Positions 60,041-64,000 of a stretch of DNA of 64,000 nt are shown here, piece after piece. The notes beneath the pieces were generated by a model. The model did no database searches, was not told the DNA's origin, and was given only the letters and a program-made list of their open reading frames with translations. Positions within the stretch are counted from its first letter, which is position 1, and the number at the start of each line of letters is the position of its first letter. The stretch spans positions 1 through 64,000 of the forward strand of contig NZ_ATHL01000076.1 of the NCBI RefSeq assembly GCF_000445125.1, in the 5' to 3' direction. The position numbers and the translations under genes were made by a program. The stretch comes from Novosphingobium lindaniclasticum LE124. Lineage in GTDB: Bacteria; Pseudomonadota; Alphaproteobacteria; Sphingomonadales; Sphingomonadaceae.

Positions 60041-61183
60041 TTACATGCGAGGCAGGTCGATCAGTCGCTCGCGCGTGAGATCGCCCACCGTCGGGCATCC
60101 CAGCTGTGCCATGGCGAGTTCGAGTTCGGTGCGCAGCAGATGGATGGCATGGGCGACGCCCGGCATTCCGGCGACGGCGAGCGCATGCATCTGCGGCCGT
60201 CCGATCAGCACCGAGTGGGCGCCCAGTGCAAGCGCCTTGACGATATCCGTGCCGCACCGGAAGCCTCCATCCACCAGCAGCGGCAAGCCTTGCGATGCTT
60301 CGGCCACGTCCTCGATCACGTTCAGTACGCTCGGCAGCCCATCCAGAACGCGGCCACCGTGGTTCGAAAGGACGATCCCTGCCGCGCCCATGTCGGCGAC
60401 CCGGCGAGCATCTTCGCCCAGCACCATGCCTTTGACCAGGATCGGCAGCCGCGTTGCTTCGGCAAGCCACGCGAGATCTTCCCAGCGCGGCGCCGCCTCG
60501 GCCAGCGGGGTGCCGAGCACGATCCGGCCGCCGGGCTTCGCCGTCTGCCTCGGGATCGGCATTCCGGCGAGATTCACCGCCGATACGCCTTCCGGCAGCG
60601 TCATGCCGGCAGGCTTGATGGCCGCATCGATGGTCAGGACGATGGCCTCGTAGCCTGCCGCTTCGGCACGCCGCACGAGTTCGAGGCTGTGCTCTCGCTG
60701 GGGCTGGAGATAGAGCTGGAACCACAAGGGCGGCGTGTCCTTGCCGAGTTCCCGCGCGAACGCGCGGGCCGTACCGGCGATCTCCTCAAGCGGCACGCTG
60801 GAAAGCGTGCTCACGACCATGCCGGTATCCAGGGCCGTCGCCGCGCGGACGACGGCATGTTCGCCGTCGGGATGGGCCAGGCGCTGATAGGCCACCGGGC
60901 CGAGCATCAGCGGCGCCGCATGGCTGCGGCCGAAAAGGTCGATCGCGGTGCCGCCGCCGCGCAGGTCCGCCAGGGCGCGGGGACGAAAGCCGTAGGCCGC
61001 GAATGCCGAACGGTTGGCGCGGAGCGTCAGGCCTTCGCCCGAACCCTCCTGGACATGACGCCACGCCTCGGCGGTGAAATGGGCCGGAGCGTGGCGCTCG
61101 TAGTCGGCAAGGCTGCGCAAGTCCGGCGGGATTTGCGCCAGCGCCGGCAGCGGCTCGGAAGTCTCATTCACGTCGAGGACCAT
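60041..61183 (-). CDS. FMN-dependent alpha-hydroxy acid oxidase/dehydrogenase
   Basis: 380 residues; the ATG lies inside the end of the hydroxylase gene (16-base overlap). TIM-barrel FMN enzyme of the lactate oxidase/glycolate oxidase/mandelate dehydrogenase family. Markers: LMLGPVAYQRLAHPDGE (FMN site), STLSSVPLEEIA, WFQLYLQPQR, ILVKGMVLGEDAR (FMN lysine), the active-site H275 in LSNHGGRVLDGLP, and LLVDGGFRCGTDIVKALALGA with IGRP. It oxidises an L-2-hydroxy acid such as lactate, passing electrons to oxygen or a quinone. Coupling to an iron-uptake hydroxylase is unusual. Confidence 0.93.
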   Translation of the reverse strand: MVLDVNETSEPLPALAQIPPDLRSLADYERHAPAHFTAEAWRHVQEGSGEGLTLRANRSAFAAYGFRPRALADLRGGGTAIDLFGRSHAAPLMLGPVAYQRLAHPDGEHAVVRAATALDTGMVVSTLSSVPLEEIAGTARAFARELGKDTPPLWFQLYLQPQREHSLELVRRAEAAGYEAIVLTIDAAIKPAGMTLPEGVSAVNLAGMPIPRQTAKPGGRIVLGTPLAEAAPRWEDLAWLAEATRLPILVKGMVLGEDARRVADMGAAGIVLSNHGGRVLDGLPSVLNVIEDVAEASQGLPLLVDGGFRCGTDIVKALALGAHSVLIGRPQMHALAVAGMPGVAHAIHLLRTELELAMAQLGCPTVGDLTRERLIDLPRM

Positions 61184-61848
61184 TGTCGCAGCAGATTGTG
61201 GTAGACCTGGGTGAGCGTGTCGATGGAACCATGTTCAGGATGGTCGCTGGCGACCGACTGGATCGCGCCGTCGAGTTCGAGCAGCAGCCGCCGCCGCTCG
61301 GGGGCGGCAACGAAGCTCTGGGTCCAGAAGAACGAAGCGAAGCGGGTGCCGCGCGTAACAGGGGCCACGCGGTGCAGGCTGCTACCCGGATAGACGATCA
61401 GATGGCCGGCCGGCAGCTTGACGGCGTGGGTGCCGAACATGTCCTCGATCATCAGTTCGCCGCCGTCGTATTCGTCGGGGTCGCTGAGGAACAGGGTGCT
61501 GGAAACGTCGCTGCGCAAGTGCTCGCCGGTGCCGGGTATCGGGAAGATCGCGTTGTCGACATGGTTGCCGTAGTGACCGCGCCCGTCGTAGCGGCTGAAA
61601 CGGGGCTGTAGGACACGGCTGGGGAGGGCGGCGGCGATGAACAGCGGCGTCTGCATGAGGCGGGCGAGCACGCGGTCGGCCAGTTGCCGGGCGAGCGGAT
61701 GATCGAGCGCAAGCTGCTCGTTCTCCTTGACCTGTGCGGCGCGATGGCCGGCGGTGGCGCGCCCATCGGCCCAATCGGCCTGTTCCAGCGCCTGCCGGAA
61801 GGAACGCACTTCGTCTGCGGAGAACAGCTCTGGAATCTCGATGACCAT
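61168..61848 (-). CDS. PKHD-type Fe(II)/2OG hydroxylase (PiuC/YbiX-like)
   Basis: 226 residues. The family begins MV.EIP..L in PiuC/YbiX proteins, as here (MVIEIPELFSADEV). The iron ligands are in YGNHVDNAIF (H-x-D) and the distal His in GSSLHRVAPVTRGTR, where the Arg binds 2-oxoglutarate. FLSDPDEYDGGELMIED and ASFFWTQSFV are also typical. These genes are regularly paired with catecholate TonB receptors (PiuA, Fiu), and a receptor gene ends 104 bases upstream of this start on the same strand. Its in vivo substrate is not known. Confidence 0.94.
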   Translation of the reverse strand: MVIEIPELFSADEVRSFRQALEQADWADGRATAGHRAAQVKENEQLALDHPLARQLADRVLARLMQTPLFIAAALPSRVLQPRFSRYDGRGHYGNHVDNAIFPIPGTGEHLRSDVSSTLFLSDPDEYDGGELMIEDMFGTHAVKLPAGHLIVYPGSSLHRVAPVTRGTRFASFFWTQSFVAAPERRRLLLELDGAIQSVASDHPEHGSIDTLTQVYHNLLRQWSST

Positions 61849-61901
61849 GGGGATCTTCTTGCCGAGGACCGGGCTTGTGGCAATGCGGTTAAACAGCAGA
61901 A

Positions 61902-61931
61902 CCGGCGGACGCTCGCGAGAGCGCCCGCCGG
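61902..61931 (-). terminator. Hairpin between receptor and hydroxylase genes
   Basis: CCGGCGG, mismatch, CGCTC, loop GCGA, GAGCG, mismatch, CCGCCGG: 12 pairs with one A-C mismatch. On the minus strand it is followed by TTCTGCTGTTT. It lies 21 bases after the receptor stop. It may end most receptor transcripts while allowing some readthrough into the hydroxylase and oxidase genes, giving lower expression of the enzymes. Confidence 0.5.
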
Positions 61932-61952
61932 CCGTTGGGACCTGGTCTCGGC

Positions 61953-63998
61953 TTACATCTTCGCCGTGAGGGTGAGGACTGCCGAGCGGGCATCGCCCGG
62001 GGTAGCCCAGCCATTGTTGCGGATGCGGGTGTAGTAGGTCTTGTCGCCGATGTTCTTCACGTTGAGCTGCGCCGAGAAGTTGGGCGAGAACTCATAGGCC
62101 AGGTAGCCCTGGTGGATGAGGAAGTCGTTCGACTTGACCGCTGCGGCGGCGGGCGTCGCGGCGGCAAGCAGGAAGCCGTCCTGATACGTCAGGCCGTAGC
62201 CCACGGTCAGACCGAACGGCAGGCGATAGGTCGTGAACAGGCTGCCCGAGTGCTTAGGGGTCTGCGGCAGGAACTGCCCGGCACCGGGATTGGGGTTGGC
62301 CGGAGTGTTGGTGCAAGTGCCGGTGCCGGGATTGGCAAGGCAGTTGTCCGAGACCGACTGGAGCAGCTTGGCCTTGAGGTAGGTGTAGTTCGCCGTGATG
62401 CTCCAGGCCGAAGTGATGGCGCCGGATGCCCCGAGGGCGATGCCGTCGACGCGCGACTTGCCGTCGAGCTGCTGGTTGGGAACGGTGGGATCGCCGGAGA
62501 CGACCGCGTACTTGTCCCGCTCGTTGCGGAACGCGGACGCCGTCAGCAGCAGGCCGCCGTCGAACAGTTCGCCCTTGACGCCGATCTCGTAGTTCTTGGC
62601 CGATTCCGGGTTGATGTTACAGGTCGTGTTGACGACGCCCGGAGTATCGGCCGTGCAGGAGCCGTTGACCGAGTTCTTGGACGGCGTGCGCGAGTTGCCG
62701 TAAGCCGCATAGATGCTGACGGCTTCCACCGGCTTGTAGTTCAGGCCCACGCGGTACGAGAACAGCGTGTCGGCATTGCGAGCCTTGGCGCCTGCGGCAG
62801 AAACGCGGCCGAGCGGAATGGCGGTTCCCGCCACGGTGCAGCCGCCGACGGTGGTGCAGATCGTGTCGGTGCGGTTCGTGCCGACGTTGCGTTCGAGGCG
62901 GGCCCCGGCGCTCAGTTCGAACTTCCCAAGCTTCATGGTGTCGAACAGATAGCCGGCGACGTTGGTCTGCTCGCCGATGGTGTGGCTGCCGGGGATGAAG
63001 TTCACGGCGCCGACGTAGACGTTGTTGCCATAGGTGAAGTAGGGGCTGGCCGGGCCGGCAATGACATCGTTCGGGTTCGCGATATTGACCAGCGGATAAC
63101 GCGAGTAGACCACCGAACCATCGGCATTGCGCAGCGAGTTGCCGGTGTCGAGGTCGTACTTCTCCCAGGTCACGGCGCCGCCGAGGTCGATCGTGTGCTC
63201 GATCGCGCCGGTGTTGAACACGGCCTTGAGGTCCAGCTGGTTGAACATCAGCTGGTTGCGGGTGTCGCGGGTGTTGCCGCGCGGTCCGCCGATCAGGTAG
63301 TAGCCTGCGGGCAGCAGCACGTTGTTGGGAGCGGCGGTCGTGCCGACGTTGACGGTGCAGGCCGCGCCGGTGGGGGTGCGGCCGTTGTCCAGGCAGTAGG
63401 TGCCCTGCGGGGGGCTGACCTGCGTCAACTGGCGCGAGTCCTGCCAGCGCGAGAGGTTGCGGATCGAGACGCTGTCGCTGAACGCATGCTCGAAGATTGC
63501 AGTGAGTTGGTCGACATTGATGCGCTGCTTGTCGAAGTTGCGATAGCCGAAGTAATCGCTGCGATCCACGCCTTGTACGCTGTTCCCGCTGTAATACGGT
63601 ACGCCGTATTGCGGGATGTTGTTGTCTTCCTGATGGTTGTACTGAAGCGTCAGGCTGGTCGGGCTGTCGATGCCGATGGTGACAGACGGCGCGATGCCCC
63701 AGCGGCGGTAATCCTCGACATCGCGGCCCGGCACGTCGTTGCGGTGCCACATCGCATTGAGCCGGAACGCGACGAGATCGTTCACACGCTTGTTCAGGTC
63801 CACGGTGGCGCGATAATAGTTGTCGGTGCCGATCCCGGCCGTCGCCAGATAGGCGTCGTCAGCCTTTGGACGCTTGGTGACGATGTTGATGTTGCCGCCC
63901 GTTGAGCCTGCGCCGGAGATGACCGAGTTCGCCCCGTTGGTGACTTCGATCTGCTCGAGGTTGTAGGAGTCGGTTCGGGTGATCTGGGCGCTGTCGCG
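61953..63998 (-). CDS. TonB-dependent siderophore-type receptor (5' partial)
   Basis: The frame runs to the window edge; 681 C-terminal residues are visible. The remaining plug part reads SYNLEQIEVTNGANSVISGAG and GGNINIVTKRPKADD, in the form seen in siderophore receptors (NLE.IEV..G..S...G.G..GG.IN.VTK.P). The barrel ends VKNIGDKTYYTRIRNNGW ... SAVLTLTAKM. The C-terminal LNVKNIGDKTYY pattern is that of Fiu/FhuE/PiuA-type receptors. The PiuC-like gene downstream supports a catecholate-type ferric-siderophore ligand. An internal ATG at 63803 is not the start. It is probably Fur-regulated, but the promoter is outside the window. Confidence 0.92.
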   Translation of the reverse strand, partial: RDSAQITRTDSYNLEQIEVTNGANSVISGAGSTGGNINIVTKRPKADDAYLATAGIGTDNYYRATVDLNKRVNDLVAFRLNAMWHRNDVPGRDVEDYRRWGIAPSVTIGIDSPTSLTLQYNHQEDNNIPQYGVPYYSGNSVQGVDRSDYFGYRNFDKQRINVDQLTAIFEHAFSDSVSIRNLSRWQDSRQLTQVSPPQGTYCLDNGRTPTGAACTVNVGTTAAPNNVLLPAGYYLIGGPRGNTRDTRNQLMFNQLDLKAVFNTGAIEHTIDLGGAVTWEKYDLDTGNSLRNADGSVVYSRYPLVNIANPNDVIAGPASPYFTYGNNVYVGAVNFIPGSHTIGEQTNVAGYLFDTMKLGKFELSAGARLERNVGTNRTDTICTTVGGCTVAGTAIPLGRVSAAGAKARNADTLFSYRVGLNYKPVEAVSIYAAYGNSRTPSKNSVNGSCTADTPGVVNTTCNINPESAKNYEIGVKGELFDGGLLLTASAFRNERDKYAVVSGDPTVPNQQLDGKSRVDGIALGASGAITSAWSITANYTYLKAKLLQSVSDNCLANPGTGTCTNTPANPNPGAGQFLPQTPKHSGSLFTTYRLPFGLTVGYGLTYQDGFLLAAATPAAAAVKSNDFLIHQGYLAYEFSPNFSAQLNVKNIGDKTYYTRIRNNGWATPGDARSAVLTLTAKM

Positions 63999-64000
63999 CA

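Noticed and set aside
1..64000. tRNA, rRNA, CRISPR, IS elements or phage genes
   Set aside because: None recognised on reading both strands. The only repeats of note are protein modules and intergenic hairpins.

Overview
The window looks like chromosome from a high-GC alphaproteobacterium of the sphingomonad group (Novosphingobium/Sphingobium-like; inferred, not tested by search). The grounds are three TonB-dependent receptors, a receptor/PKHD-hydroxylase iron pair, an HWE-type histidine kinase, a YbaL-type antiporter, many short ATGA start/stop overlaps and strongly GC-biased third positions. I found no rRNA, tRNA, CRISPR array, insertion sequence or prophage.

Layout. (1) 1-14.7 kb: the 3' end of a giant Ig-repeat/RTX adhesin followed by its own type I secretion system (TolC-like protein, ABC exporter with a C39-like domain, HlyD-like adaptor). 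(2) 14.7-18.9 kb, minus strand: a Tat-signal glycine-rich protein, a YbaL-type antiporter preceded by a 35-residue membrane peptide, a decayed flavoprotein-reductase remnant, and a threonine aldolase. (3) 19.2-22.5 kb, plus strand: a NarL-type two-component pair with an LPG-synthase-TM membrane protein. (4) 22.6-29.2 kb, minus strand: a tight six-gene operon (class III aminotransferase, GT-C-like membrane glycosyltransferase, UbiA-family prenyltransferase, HAD phosphatase, 132-residue unknown, GMC oxidoreductase). This is the strongest candidate for an undescribed pathway. Read together, it could build and transfer a lipid-linked, oxidised and aminated pentose. (5) 29.5-36 kb: a class A penicillin-binding protein, a GST, a 38-residue membrane peptide, and a porin with an aromatic-acid MFS permease. 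(6) 36-47 kb: an ABC exporter; a GPH-type sugar symporter; an operon of TonB receptor, DUF218 protein and S1/P1-like nuclease; a divergent ROK regulator with a perfect inverted-repeat operator candidate; and an HWE kinase. (7) 47-52.4 kb: fumarase C, an S9 dipeptidyl peptidase, an EF-hand protein and a DUF4198 protein. (8) 52.5-57 kb: a DNA-alkylation repair operon (2OG oxygenase, alkB, tag), rpoZ, an orphan ParA-like ATPase and a DUF3667 protein. (9) 57-64 kb, minus strand: a TonB receptor with an Arg/Gly-rich insert, then an iron-uptake set of TonB siderophore-type receptor (cut by the window edge), PiuC-like hydroxylase and FMN hydroxyacid oxidase.

Starts were chosen from Shine-Dalgarno position, signal peptides and family alignment from memory. 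No database search was possible, so family names rest on recognised motifs.
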